A DNA stretch of 19,611 nt from CAZNLL01 sp964573885 (GTDB lineage Bacteria > Desulfobacterota > DSM-4660 > Desulfatiglandales > Desulfatiglandaceae): NCBI GenBank assembly GCA_964573885.1, contig CAZNLL010000069.1, positions 1 through 19,611 on the forward strand, written 5' to 3'. The stretch's first letter is position 1. Every line of letters starts with the position of its first letter. The notes beneath the pieces are model-generated. The model was not told the origin of the DNA, did no database searches, and was given only the letters and a program-made list of their open reading frames with translations. Of the stretch, positions 6,648-15,390 are shown in pieces. The translations under genes were made by a program, and so were the position numbers.

Positions 6648-7433
6648 ATGGTCGAGCTTGATGAAGAAAAGACGGCAAGGCTGTACAAACAGCTGAAAGA
6701 GAGACGAAGAACCCTGATCGAATCACGGGAAGAAAAAGCCCGGTCCTGGCAGATTCTCCAACAGCCCGAGGTTGAACCGGAAGAGACGGCCCAGAAAGAA
6801 AAGCTGGCAATGGGTATGGACCAGCTGGACACTCAGACCAAAGAGGAGATCGAGGCCATTGATCGGGCCCTTGGTAAGATGGAGCAAGGGGGGTACGGGG
6901 TCTGTGAATCCTGCGGCGGGGATATCTCTCCGGAACGGCTTGAGGCCCTGCCGTGGGCCCCTTTTTGCATCCGTTGTGCGGCGGAATCGGAAAACCAGGG
7001 AGCCGAATCCGCCACCGGGATGACCCCGGGAACTCCGGCCGGAGAGGCCCCTCAGCCGCTTCCTGCGGATCAGGAACTGGTGGAAGCCGTCTACGACCGC
7101 CTCCGGGAAGACGGCCGTGTGGATCAGGATGAATTGAGGGTTTACTCCCGTGACAACGTTTTGCGTTTGGAGGGATTTGTCCCCAATATGGCGCAGCATC
7201 ACATTCTGCTGGAAATCCTGGAGGAAATGGGCATTGAAACCATTGAGGACCACCTGGCCGAGGCTCCCCTCCTGTGGCAAAAAAAAGAAAAAACGGCATC
7301 CAGATCCACGCCCTCCAAGGATCAGGAGGAAACTCTCCTGCAGGGAGAGGATGTCCAGGATGAGCCCTTTGAAAGCTTGAAAGCAGGGACTTCTACAAGC
7401 CCTTCCGGGAGCCTGGTGCCGGAGAAGGAATGA
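6648..7433 (+). CDS. DksA/TraR-type zinc finger protein fused to a BON domain
   Basis: A 261-residue fusion. Residues 1-80 are a charged coiled coil (EEKTARLYKQLKERRRTLIE, then MDQLDTQTKEEIEAIDRALG). Residues 86-110 form a C4 zinc finger of the DksA/TraR type, C86-x2-C89-x17-C107-x2-C110, with GGYGVCESCGGDI before it. A Pro/Gly/Ala linker (about 112-140) leads to a BON-like domain at 141-208 (ELRVYSRDNVLRLEGFV, GIETIEDHL), and a low-complexity acidic tail follows. DksA-family proteins act in the RNA polymerase secondary channel with the coiled-coil tip; here the coiled coil keeps acidic residues but the tip could not be judged. The start at 6648 follows AGGGGGGG at five-base spacing; an in-frame ATG at 6618 inside the preceding gene is less likely. 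There is no signal peptide, so this BON domain should be cytoplasmic. Confidence 0.83.
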   Translation: MVELDEEKTARLYKQLKERRRTLIESREEKARSWQILQQPEVEPEETAQKEKLAMGMDQLDTQTKEEIEAIDRALGKMEQGGYGVCESCGGDISPERLEALPWAPFCIRCAAESENQGAESATGMTPGTPAGEAPQPLPADQELVEAVYDRLREDGRVDQDELRVYSRDNVLRLEGFVPNMAQHHILLEILEEMGIETIEDHLAEAPLLWQKKEKTASRSTPSKDQEETLLQGEDVQDEPFESLKAGTSTSPSGSLVPEKE

Positions 7434-7465
7434 TCAAGAGCGGTTCAAATATCAGGGAGGTCCAC

Positions 7466-8125
7466 ATGAAGGAGACTGAAGAACGCATCAAAAAGGAAGT
7501 GGTGGAAGCACTCTTTCGCGATGACCGGATGAACGTATCGGACATCGTGGTGGCCGTGTCGGGGGGAACGGTGGCCCTTGACGGTACCGTGCCGTCCGAG
7601 ACGGCCCCCAAAGCGGCGGAGACGGCCTGTTTCTCCGTTCCCGGGGTCACGATGGTGGAAAACAATTTAACCCCGGTGACCCCTGAAGAGGCCCGCCCCA
7701 CGGATCAGGAATTGGAGGTTACCATCAAAGACACCCTCCTCTGGGATTCCGATGTGGACCCTTCCGATATCAAGGTGGCCGCTGTTCATGGAGTGATCAC
7801 CCTTGAGGGATCCGTGAACTCATACTGGAAGAAGCTGAAAGCAGAGGCCCTGGCCGCAGATGTAGACGGGGTGGTAAGGGTGATCAATGACCTGGTCATT
7901 GTTCCCATAGAGCGGGTGGTGGATAGGGCTATCGCCGATGATATCGCGGGAGCCCTGGACACGAATACCTCTGTGAATCCGGATAGCATTGATGTTTTCG
8001 TTCAAAACGGGAAGGTGACCCTCACCGGGACTGTCTCGGACCAGACGGCCTATGAAACCGTCGCAAAAATCGTCCAATATGTGCCCGGAGTGGTGGATAT
8101 TCAAAACGATTTGATTATAGCATAG
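7466..8125 (+). CDS. Triple BON-domain protein without signal peptide
   Basis: A 219-residue protein of three BON repeats at about 5-70, 79-148 and 150-218. Each carries an initial helix (RIKKEVVEALF, LEVTIKDTLLW, VVDRAIADDIAGAL), a strand with G-x-V (TVALDGTVPS, VITLEGSVNS, KVTLTGTVSD) and a GVxxVxNDL end. No export signal is present, unlike the five-BON protein at the left edge, so the protein is expected in the cytoplasm. The ATG at 7466 follows GGGAGG at five bases. An alternative ATG at 7430 overlaps the previous stop (ATGA) and would add 12 residues. Last gene of the four-gene operon. Its 3' end overlaps the treY 3' end tail to tail by 11 bp. Confidence 0.86.
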   Translation: MKETEERIKKEVVEALFRDDRMNVSDIVVAVSGGTVALDGTVPSETAPKAAETACFSVPGVTMVENNLTPVTPEEARPTDQELEVTIKDTLLWDSDVDPSDIKVAAVHGVITLEGSVNSYWKKLKAEALAADVDGVVRVINDLVIVPIERVVDRAIADDIAGALDTNTSVNPDSIDVFVQNGKVTLTGTVSDQTAYETVAKIVQYVPGVVDIQNDLIIA

Positions 8126-10916
8126 GTGATGGATTGGAAGAAACCAGCAGGGCCACGGGGAAATCCTCAAAGACCTCTCCCACGAACAGATGACCGTTTC
8201 CTTGCACCATGCGACCGGTAAGGAGGTTGTGCCAGGTATCCGGCCATTCCCGGGGAAGGATGACCTCTGTGTCCTGCCAGATCCTTTTACCCAAGGGATC
8301 TTCCCCTTCCTGGACGAGGCGGGTCAAAAAGCGGGGAACTATAGTCAGGGCGCATTCCTGGCCCAAACGGCGTGCGAAGGCCACAATGTGGTCCCTGAAA
8401 CGGCCCCTGGTTTTTAGGGCCTTATAGCCTCCCTCCTGAAAGAGCTCGGCCCGGCGGCTCCTTGCCGTCAAGGCCTTGTGTATCAAGAAGAGTTTGATTC
8501 GCCCGTCTTCCTTGTGGTGAAGCAGATCTTGAAGAAATCCGGGAAGAGGATTATCCATCCTTTGGCGAACGTCCCAAAGCACCTCCTGCCGGGATAAGAA
8601 GTCCACCGGCCGGCGGTTGTCCGGGTCCACCAGGTTTAGATCCCAGAGCTCTGTTCCCTGATAGAAATCCGGAACCCCTGGAAGGGTGATCTTGACCAGG
8701 GTTTGAGAAAGAGAATTAAACATGCCCCAGAAAGCGATCCGTCTTTGAAAGGGGAGAAAATCCTGCCAAAAGTCGCTGCTTTCCTGGGGATTCAGAATCC
8801 GATCTATAAAGGAAAGATAGGCCTCTTCATAATGGGAATCGGGTTTGAGCCATGCCGTATGGACCTTGGCCTCTCGAACCGCCTTGACAATATAGGCTTT
8901 TATCCTTTGTACAAAGCGGGAATGGTCTTGCCCGTGGAAGGGCCAGGCCCCGATCAGGGTCTGGTACAGAAAATACTCGTCATTTCGGTCTGGAACCATG
9001 TTACCAGCGGACCGCTTTTTCTTTTTCTGATTCACCTTGTTCCAGACTTTCAAGTGGGATTCCCACTCTTCAGGAATCTCTGAGAGGACGTGGATCCGTG
9101 CCCGCACATCCTCCCCTCTTTTGCAATCATGGGTGGCGGTGGCATTCATGGAATGGGCCCAACGTGTCCTTCTTTTTTCATGAAAGGCATGGAAATCGTC
9201 GAGGGTGACCCCGAAGCTTTCGGGGTCACCGCCTACTTCGTTCAGCGAGAGGAGGCGATTGTAAACATAGAGTACCGTATCTTCAAAACCTTTGGCCATG
9301 AGGGGACCCGTGTACTGCTGGAACCGCTTGCAAAAGTGGACCCACTGTGCCCTTTCCTCTTCCGTCAGATAGGCGTCGTACTGCAACAGGAGAAAACGTT
9401 CGATGAAATCCAGTTCATAATGAAGTTTGGGATTTCTCCGTCTCGCCTCTGAAACGGCGGTTCGCACAAAACCGGCATCCGCGGATCGAAGAGGCCCTTC
9501 TCCCAGGTAGGTCCTGTAAACCGGGAATTCAGACATGATCTCCACCAAGGTCTCTTTAAGGCCTTGAAGGGTGATGTCGGCGGCGTGCCGGTTCCGCCCG
9601 GATACACCCTTTAGAAGGAGGGCCAGGTTGTCGACATCCCCGGCCATTTCTTTTTGCAAGATCAGTCTCTTGTTTTTATACCGGATCATGGGGTAATCCA
9701 TCCTTACTCCCATGAACTTATGATAAATCCTTGTAAAATCCCTTTTGTTTCTCCGGTCGCAAAATATGCCGTTCAGCATATTCAGGGAATCATACCCTGT
9801 GGTGCCCTGGACGGGCCACGACTCAGGCAGGTCTTCATCCGGATCAAGGATCTTCTCCAACAGGATGTACCTGTCCCCTACCCGGTCTCTCAGCCTGCCG
9901 ATATACCCGGCGGGATCATAGAGACCGTCTACATGATCTATACGAAGCCCTTGAATCATTCCTTGGTCCACCAGATCAAAAAGCAGGAGATGAGTCCCCT
10001 GGAATACCACCTGCTTTTCCACCCGGACACAAATCAAATCATTGACGTTGAAAAAGCGCCTGTAATTGATTTCCTCGGTAGCGGTCTTCCAGAAAGACAA
10101 CCGGTATATCTGCTCGGCGAGGAGGTCCTCCAGGCCGGCCCACGAGGCCGGATCACCGACAACCCCGTTGAACCGGTCCACGTTATCGGTCATGAACCGA
10201 GTCACCACCCCATTGTTGATGTACATCTCCCACAGGGCCCCCTTGATAAACCGGACCTGATCGTCCCGGTCCTTGTTTTCCGGCAGGGCCTTGAGGAGAT
10301 ACAGGATACCCAGCATCTTTATAAAATCGGGATGATCACCGCCCAGGGTCTCTTTGAGTCGATCCAGCCCCGTCGCGAGAAGCCGGCCGTACGATTCTAT
10401 TTTCACAGGAAAGACAAGATCGAAATAGCGGATGGTAAAACCGTGTTCATTATAATGAAGGCGGATTTCCGCGGATTCGAGGGCCTCACCAAAGAATTTC
10501 CCCAGAAATGGGGCCAGGACCCTTCCCCGGATACTTTCATAAGGGTGGTGCCAGTTGATGTCGAAATAATCAAAATACCGGCTGTGCTCACCGTTTTCCA
10601 GGACATGGGTAAGCATCTTGTTGTCATAGTCAAATGCCATGTGATTGGGCACCATGTCCTGAATATAACCCATGTCCCGGACCTTTAATTGATCGATAAG
10701 GGCCTCAAGGTCTGCTCTGGTCCCCAGTTCGGGATTGATTTTATTGGAGTCCACCACGTCGTAGCCGTGGGGACTCCCTTTTCTGGCCTTGAATACCGGA
10801 GAGGCATAGAGGTGGGAGATCCCCAATTCCGCCAGGTAAGGAACCACCTTGGCGGCGTCACCAAACCCGAAAGCCGGTTGAAACTGGATCCTATATGTAG
10901 CCACAGGGATTTGCAT
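8115..10916 (-). CDS. treY: Malto-oligosyltrehalose synthase (GH13)
   Basis: A protein of about 933 residues, large as usual for TreY, which isomerises the terminal alpha-1,4 bond of a maltodextrin to alpha,alpha-1,1 and makes a maltooligosyl-trehalose. The N-terminus IPVATYRIQFQPAFGF with the GYDVVD and DMVPNHMA segments is diagnostic. Counting from this start, the GH13 catalytic set is D327 (GLRIDHVDGL, nucleophile), E354 (LLEKIL, acid/base) and about D597 (NATATHDCKRGEDVRAR). The TreY-specific MAKGFEDTVLYVYNRLLSLN block is at about 540-560. The C-terminus contains GVPDFYQGTELWDLNLVDPDNR and GRFRDHIVAFARR. The ATG at 10916 is chosen; a TTG at 10943 in frame would overlap the GH57 stop and add nine residues encoded by the 8-bp repeat. 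Cytoplasmic; last gene of the treZ-GH57-treY block. Confidence 0.93.
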   Translation of the reverse strand: MQIPVATYRIQFQPAFGFGDAAKVVPYLAELGISHLYASPVFKARKGSPHGYDVVDSNKINPELGTRADLEALIDQLKVRDMGYIQDMVPNHMAFDYDNKMLTHVLENGEHSRYFDYFDINWHHPYESIRGRVLAPFLGKFFGEALESAEIRLHYNEHGFTIRYFDLVFPVKIESYGRLLATGLDRLKETLGGDHPDFIKMLGILYLLKALPENKDRDDQVRFIKGALWEMYINNGVVTRFMTDNVDRFNGVVGDPASWAGLEDLLAEQIYRLSFWKTATEEINYRRFFNVNDLICVRVEKQVVFQGTHLLLFDLVDQGMIQGLRIDHVDGLYDPAGYIGRLRDRVGDRYILLEKILDPDEDLPESWPVQGTTGYDSLNMLNGIFCDRRNKRDFTRIYHKFMGVRMDYPMIRYKNKRLILQKEMAGDVDNLALLLKGVSGRNRHAADITLQGLKETLVEIMSEFPVYRTYLGEGPLRSADAGFVRTAVSEARRRNPKLHYELDFIERFLLLQYDAYLTEEERAQWVHFCKRFQQYTGPLMAKGFEDTVLYVYNRLLSLNEVGGDPESFGVTLDDFHAFHEKRRTRWAHSMNATATHDCKRGEDVRARIHVLSEIPEEWESHLKVWNKVNQKKKKRSAGNMVPDRNDEYFLYQTLIGAWPFHGQDHSRFVQRIKAYIVKAVREAKVHTAWLKPDSHYEEAYLSFIDRILNPQESSDFWQDFLPFQRRIAFWGMFNSLSQTLVKITLPGVPDFYQGTELWDLNLVDPDNRRPVDFLSRQEVLWDVRQRMDNPLPGFLQDLLHHKEDGRIKLFLIHKALTARSRRAELFQEGGYKALKTRGRFRDHIVAFARRLGQECALTIVPRFLTRLVQEGEDPLGKRIWQDTEVILPREWPDTWHNLLTGRMVQGNGHLFVGEVFEDFPVALLVSSNPSPML

Positions 10917-10926
10917 TTGATGTCTC

Positions 10927-10950
10927 AGGATTCGAGGATTCAAGGGTTCG
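10927..10950. repeat. 8-bp tandem repeat, three units, at the GH57/treY junction
   Basis: Read on the minus strand, three consecutive units CGAACCCT, TGAATCCT and CGAATCCT. The TGA of the middle unit is the stop codon of the GH57 gene. The same unit forms the array at 5345-5376. Confidence 0.7.
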
Positions 10951-13381
10951 AGTGGTCGTCAACCCAGATGGAAAGCCTCTCTCCCAAGGACTTGAACTGC
11001 TCTACCATCAGGCCGGCCTCCTTTTCTCCTTGTGTGGTCCTTTTCTGGAGCTCTGGCAGGATGTCCTCCCATATTTTGAAATAGCGGTTTTGTACTTCCC
11101 GGAGGTTGATCTCAATAGGGAACCCCGCCAAGATGTCCAGGACCGCATTCATTTTTTCTATACCGGAGAGGTCATGTCCCTTTTTCACCATATCGCCGAT
11201 CATGTATTCCAGCTTTTTTCGGACCGGCATTTCCAGGGTCTCGGCATCAAAGGAGATCCCTTCAAGGCTGGCTTTTTTCAGCCGTCCTTCCAGGTCTTCT
11301 ACGTCAAGTTCGCCCTTCTCAAAGGTGCGGCGGAGTTCTTCATTGAAGACCAAGTCCGCGGCCATCTTCAGGGCCTTGGGCCTGGGGATATCCAGGTCCG
11401 TCAGAAACCGGAGCAGGGGGATATGATTCTCGTAGATCTGTTTGTACACGGCCTCTGTATCCCGGAGGGTGGGCCCGTGGACCAGGCTGAAGATCTTCCG
11501 TTGCTCATCCCGGAAGAGGTCTCTCAGGGAATAGGCTGCATTACCCAAACGCTTTTCCAGGATTTGCAGGGTCTTGGAAAAATCCGCCCGTGCAAAGACC
11601 TCGAAGACCCGGCGTACAAATGCAGGTTCGGGCTCTTCCCCCTCGCAAGGGATCACGCAACCGCTCAGATGCAATTCCCCCCAGTGAAGGATACCAAACG
11701 CATATCGGCCCGCCTCACCGGTGATCTTGGACGCCACCCGGATACGGCCCACGGCGAGGCGTGCCTTTCCCGTTTCCCCTTTCTCGTGCATCTCTCGCAC
11801 AATACGATAACTCGCGACATCGGCCTCCTTGCCGTACTCTTCAAAGAGAGAACTCATGGTAAAGTGGGCGGCCGCCTTTTCCAAATTGACCACCGCCGGT
11901 TTTACGAACCGCTTATAAATATGACCCCCGTCCCGGTGTTCCGGGATATTGCTCTTGGCCTCTTCCAGGCGTTCCATGAAAAGCGGTTCCAGCTCCCGAC
12001 CGAAGATATCCCAGGTCAACTGGATGACCCGGCCGGCATATTGAATTACCTGCACGGTTTCGATGCCCGAAAGCTCGTCAAAAAACCATCCGCAACTCGT
12101 GTACATGAGCATGGCATGCCTCTGGAGCTCCATTATCTTGAGCAAGGTAATCTGTTCGTCCGGGGCCAGGGACCGGGATGCATGTCTTTTGAAGAAACCG
12201 TCCATACTCGCAGGTGAACGGTCCAGAATGAGGTCAATGTAGTCATCACGGGCACTGTCCGGGTCTTTGAGCAGATCTTCGGCCTTCGCCTGGTAATCGG
12301 CTGAGAGCTCGTCCCTGAGCCAGTCTAACGCCTCCCTCAGGGGCCAGCGCCACTTTTGATTCCAGCCGGGATGGGCGCCTGTGGAGCACCCGCAATCGCT
12401 GCGCCACCGCTCTACACCGTGTACACAACTCCAGGAAGAGTTCTCGAAGATCTCCACCTCGTGGGTGGTCGGGTGCCGGTCCAGATATTCCCCATAAACC
12501 GTCAGCACTGTAGGATCCTCGTTCTCAATATACTGCAAGGCATAGGCCAGGGCCATGTCTCCCCGGTAATGGTGGTGGCCGTAACTCTCCCCGTCTGTGG
12601 CGATGTGGACAAGTTGAGGCCAGGTCCTCTCCTCGGAGAAGCCGCCCATCAACCGTTGAACCAAACTTTCGCCACTCTCCAGGAGGCCTTCAAAGGCCAC
12701 GGCCCTGGAAATGGGATCGTCATAGAAAAAGAGGACGATCTCTTTGCCTGAAGGCAGGTTTTGTACGTAAGGCATGGCCGGGTCTATAGCGCCCCCACTG
12801 ACCTCCTGCCATTGGCTTTCGCCCAGAGGACGGACGCGATGGGCCTGTCTGGGCGCCAGGAGGGTAAACCGGATCTCATGCTCTGCAAGCACCTCCAGGG
12901 TTTCCAGGTCCACAGCCGTCTCAGGCAGCCACATGCCCTCGGGTCTGCGTCCGAACCGGTGTTCGAAATCCCGAATCCCCCATGCAACCTGGGTGACCTT
13001 ATCGCGGCGGCTGGCCAGGGGCAAAATCATGTGATTATAAGCCTGGGCCAGGGCCGAACCATGGCCGGAAAACCGCTCCCTGCTTTCCCGGTCCGCCTCC
13101 AAGACGGCCTTGTATACATCCGGGAGATGATCTTGGAGCCAGCTCAAAAGGGTGGGACCGAAGTTGAAGCTGATTTTTGCATAATTGTTGACAATCCTGG
13201 TAATACGTCCTCCTTCTCCCAGGATACGGGAGGTGGCATTGGGGGCATAGCACTCAGCTGCCACCCGTTCGTTCCAATCGTGATAAGGGTAGGCCGAATC
13301 CTGAAGTTCAATGGTTTCCAGCCATGGGTTTTCCCGGGGAGGTTGATAAAAGTGGGCGTGAATACAGATATATCTTTCCAT
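10940..13381 (-). CDS. GH57 glycoside hydrolase with DUF3536 domain
   Basis: An 813-residue cytoplasmic protein. The N-terminal (beta/alpha)7 barrel of GH57 covers about 1-330, with motif 1 HAHFYQPPRE (8-17), the nucleophile motif MWLPETAVD with E154, and the acid/base motif HIATDGESYGHHH with D263. Around 420-520 the DUF3536 block follows (CGWFFDELSGIETVQVIQYA). The C-terminal part (about 530-800) is helical. GH57 enzymes include alpha-amylases, 4-alpha-glucanotransferases, amylopullulanases and branching enzymes; the DUF3536 subgroup is usually annotated alpha-amylase/alpha-mannosidase without a tested substrate. Placed between treZ and treY, it probably acts on the same alpha-glucan, perhaps supplying short maltodextrins in place of TreX. 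It starts 15 bp after treZ stops and has GGAGG nine bases before the ATG. Confidence 0.92.
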   Translation of the reverse strand: MERYICIHAHFYQPPRENPWLETIELQDSAYPYHDWNERVAAECYAPNATSRILGEGGRITRIVNNYAKISFNFGPTLLSWLQDHLPDVYKAVLEADRESRERFSGHGSALAQAYNHMILPLASRRDKVTQVAWGIRDFEHRFGRRPEGMWLPETAVDLETLEVLAEHEIRFTLLAPRQAHRVRPLGESQWQEVSGGAIDPAMPYVQNLPSGKEIVLFFYDDPISRAVAFEGLLESGESLVQRLMGGFSEERTWPQLVHIATDGESYGHHHYRGDMALAYALQYIENEDPTVLTVYGEYLDRHPTTHEVEIFENSSWSCVHGVERWRSDCGCSTGAHPGWNQKWRWPLREALDWLRDELSADYQAKAEDLLKDPDSARDDYIDLILDRSPASMDGFFKRHASRSLAPDEQITLLKIMELQRHAMLMYTSCGWFFDELSGIETVQVIQYAGRVIQLTWDIFGRELEPLFMERLEEAKSNIPEHRDGGHIYKRFVKPAVVNLEKAAAHFTMSSLFEEYGKEADVASYRIVREMHEKGETGKARLAVGRIRVASKITGEAGRYAFGILHWGELHLSGCVIPCEGEEPEPAFVRRVFEVFARADFSKTLQILEKRLGNAAYSLRDLFRDEQRKIFSLVHGPTLRDTEAVYKQIYENHIPLLRFLTDLDIPRPKALKMAADLVFNEELRRTFEKGELDVEDLEGRLKKASLEGISFDAETLEMPVRKKLEYMIGDMVKKGHDLSGIEKMNAVLDILAGFPIEINLREVQNRYFKIWEDILPELQKRTTQGEKEAGLMVEQFKSLGERLSIWVDDHSNP

Positions 13382-13396
13382 TTCCAGGTTCCTCCA

Positions 13397-15292
13397 TCAC
13401 ACGCCGGAAAGCAGGACAAAGCCGGTCGGAGAAAAAACCAGGCTCACTTCCCCGGAAGACTCAATCCGCCCGGGCACTTTGCTTCCAGGCCCGGCCCAGC
13501 ACTCATCGGATGAATCCAGTTGCTTCTTCCAAGTCCCCCTGGGCAGGGATATTGTGACCGGCCGGGGTTCAAGACCGAAATGGAAGATCATGGCCTGGTG
13601 ACCCGAATCATAGGGGTACTGAATGAACAAAAGCTTCTCCTCTTCAAAGGAGGTGACCACAATCCCTTCCCGGGTGGGTCGCTCCGAGGCCGTGCGTTTT
13701 CGCAGGTGGATCAGTTTCCTATACAGTTCTAAGAGGTGCCGATGGTTCTCTTTATTCATGTCATGACGATGGATCCTGGCACAGTGAAAGGTCTCTTCCG
13801 CCTGAGGGTCCGGAGGGTCGCCAACCCAGTAGAAGGCTTCAAACTCTTTGCGGCGGCCCTCCCGGACCGCCTCGACAAGTTGCGGGTCTCCATGACTGAT
13901 AAAGTAGGGGAAAGGGGCCTTTTCCCCGTATTCCTCTCCCATAAACAGCAAAGGGATGAAGGGGGAAAGAAGGATCACGCCGGCGGCCAGTTTCAAGGCC
14001 TCAAAAGAAATCAGGCTGCTCAGGCGCTCCCCCTTCATCCGGTTCCCCACCTGATCGTGATTCTGGGAAAAAACCACAAAACACTGGGGCGGCATATCAC
14101 CCGAGGGGCTTCCGTGCCGCTTCTTTCGATAGGAGGAGTACTCGCCTGTATAGACAAACCCCTCTTGAAAGGCCTTGGCCAGATGTTCCACCCGTCCATA
14201 GTCCTGGTAGTAACCTTCCCGCTCACCGGTCAGCAGGGCGTGAAGGGCATGGTGGAAATCTTCGTTCCAAAGGGCGTCCAGGCCCAATCCTCCACATTCG
14301 CTGGACCGGATGAGACAGGAGTCGTTGAGAGCGCTCTCCGCAATGAGGTGGACCCGGCGCTTGAGCCGCCGAGCCACGGTTTTTACGTCCTGGGCCAATT
14401 CTTTTAGAAATGGGCTGGCGGAAAAATCAAAGACGGCATGTACCGCATCCAGCCTCAAGGCGTCGACATGAAACTCCTGGATCCAGTACAGGGCGTTCTC
14501 CGTGAAAAAACGCCGCACCTCATCGCTGTAAGGGCCGTCCAGATTGACGGCCTCGCTCCAGGGGGTCTTGTAGCGATCTGTGAAATAGGGCCCATACGCC
14601 CCCAGGTAGTTTCCTTCCGGGCCCAAGTGGTTGTATACCACGTCCAAAACCACGGCCAGACCTCTCAGGTGGCAGGCGTTGACCAGGCCTTTGAGCCCCT
14701 CCGCCCCTCCGTAGGAGTCCTGGACGGCAAAAGGATAGACACCGTCATAGCCCCAATTCCTTTCCCCCGGGAATTGGGCCACAGGCATGAGTTCAAGAGC
14801 GGTCACTCCCAGGTCCTTGAGAAAATCCAGATGGGGAAGGATGGCTTCAAAGGTGCCTTCCTCGGTGAAAGTGCCCACATGAACCTCATACAGGATGTAG
14901 CGGTTCAGGGGCAATCCCTCCCAGGCCTGGTCGTCCCAGGGAAAGGAGGGATCTTCCACCCGCGACCGCCCATGGACCCCCTGGGGCTGCGAGCGGGATG
15001 CGGGATCAGGGAGTTCTCTGGATCCGTCCAACTGAAATAAGTACAAACTGCCCGGTTCCACCCCTTGTACCAGGGCCTGGAAATAGCCCTTATCACTGGG
15101 CTCAAGTTCCACCGTCCGTTCGACCGGGGACAGGATTCGCACCGCTGCCTTGTTGGCGGTGGGGGCCCAAAGCCGGAACCGGCATTGTCCGTTTCCAAGA
15201 TAAACCGCCCCCACTTGGGAACCTTTCACGATTCGCCCCACTCCTTTCAAAAAAGCTTCGCCGCCACTCAAGCTTGACTTATCAGATTGCAT
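13397..15292 (-). CDS. treZ: Malto-oligosyltrehalose trehalohydrolase (GH13)
   Basis: A 631-residue protein. Residues about 27-110 are the N-terminal CBM48-like domain (CRFRLWAPTANKAAVRI), and the GH13 barrel follows from about 130 (RYILYEVHVGTFTEEGTFEA). The catalytic residues are visible: D282 in VDALRLDAVHAV, E319 in LIAESALND and D413 in FSQNHDQVGN. GYDGVYPFAVQDSYGG and LDVVYNHLGPEGNYLGAYGP are typical TreZ segments. The enzyme releases free trehalose from the product of TreY. The length fits the family (about 600). The start is uncertain: ATG at 15292 has no good ribosome site, and a GTG at 15229 (residue 22) lies behind AAAGGAG at a long spacing of 11 bases and would still keep the whole domain. 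First gene of the trehalose block, divergent from the EEP-family gene. Confidence 0.93.
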   Translation of the reverse strand: MQSDKSSLSGGEAFLKGVGRIVKGSQVGAVYLGNGQCRFRLWAPTANKAAVRILSPVERTVELEPSDKGYFQALVQGVEPGSLYLFQLDGSRELPDPASRSQPQGVHGRSRVEDPSFPWDDQAWEGLPLNRYILYEVHVGTFTEEGTFEAILPHLDFLKDLGVTALELMPVAQFPGERNWGYDGVYPFAVQDSYGGAEGLKGLVNACHLRGLAVVLDVVYNHLGPEGNYLGAYGPYFTDRYKTPWSEAVNLDGPYSDEVRRFFTENALYWIQEFHVDALRLDAVHAVFDFSASPFLKELAQDVKTVARRLKRRVHLIAESALNDSCLIRSSECGGLGLDALWNEDFHHALHALLTGEREGYYQDYGRVEHLAKAFQEGFVYTGEYSSYRKKRHGSPSGDMPPQCFVVFSQNHDQVGNRMKGERLSSLISFEALKLAAGVILLSPFIPLLFMGEEYGEKAPFPYFISHGDPQLVEAVREGRRKEFEAFYWVGDPPDPQAEETFHCARIHRHDMNKENHRHLLELYRKLIHLRKRTASERPTREGIVVTSFEEEKLLFIQYPYDSGHQAMIFHFGLEPRPVTISLPRGTWKKQLDSSDECWAGPGSKVPGRIESSGEVSLVFSPTGFVLLSGV

Positions 15293-15390
15293 TTTTAAAT
15301 GGGTTCTATCCTGTATTTATGAAACCGCCTTGTAATTTCCAACCGGCGCGCCTAAGGTTTAGAAAGCACAAAGAATAAGGGATAAAGAAA

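Noticed and set aside
9654..10688. Long plus-strand open frame of 344 codons
   Set aside because: It lies wholly antisense to treY, whose motifs are unmistakable; the product shows no recognisable family.
10952..12217. Plus-strand open frame of 421 codons
   Set aside because: Antisense to the GH57 gene; the open frame is a by-product of codon use in the real gene.
12761..13513. Plus-strand open frame of 250 codons spanning the GH57 start and the treZ end
   Set aside because: Runs antisense across the boundary of two well-supported genes and has no ribosome site or domain.
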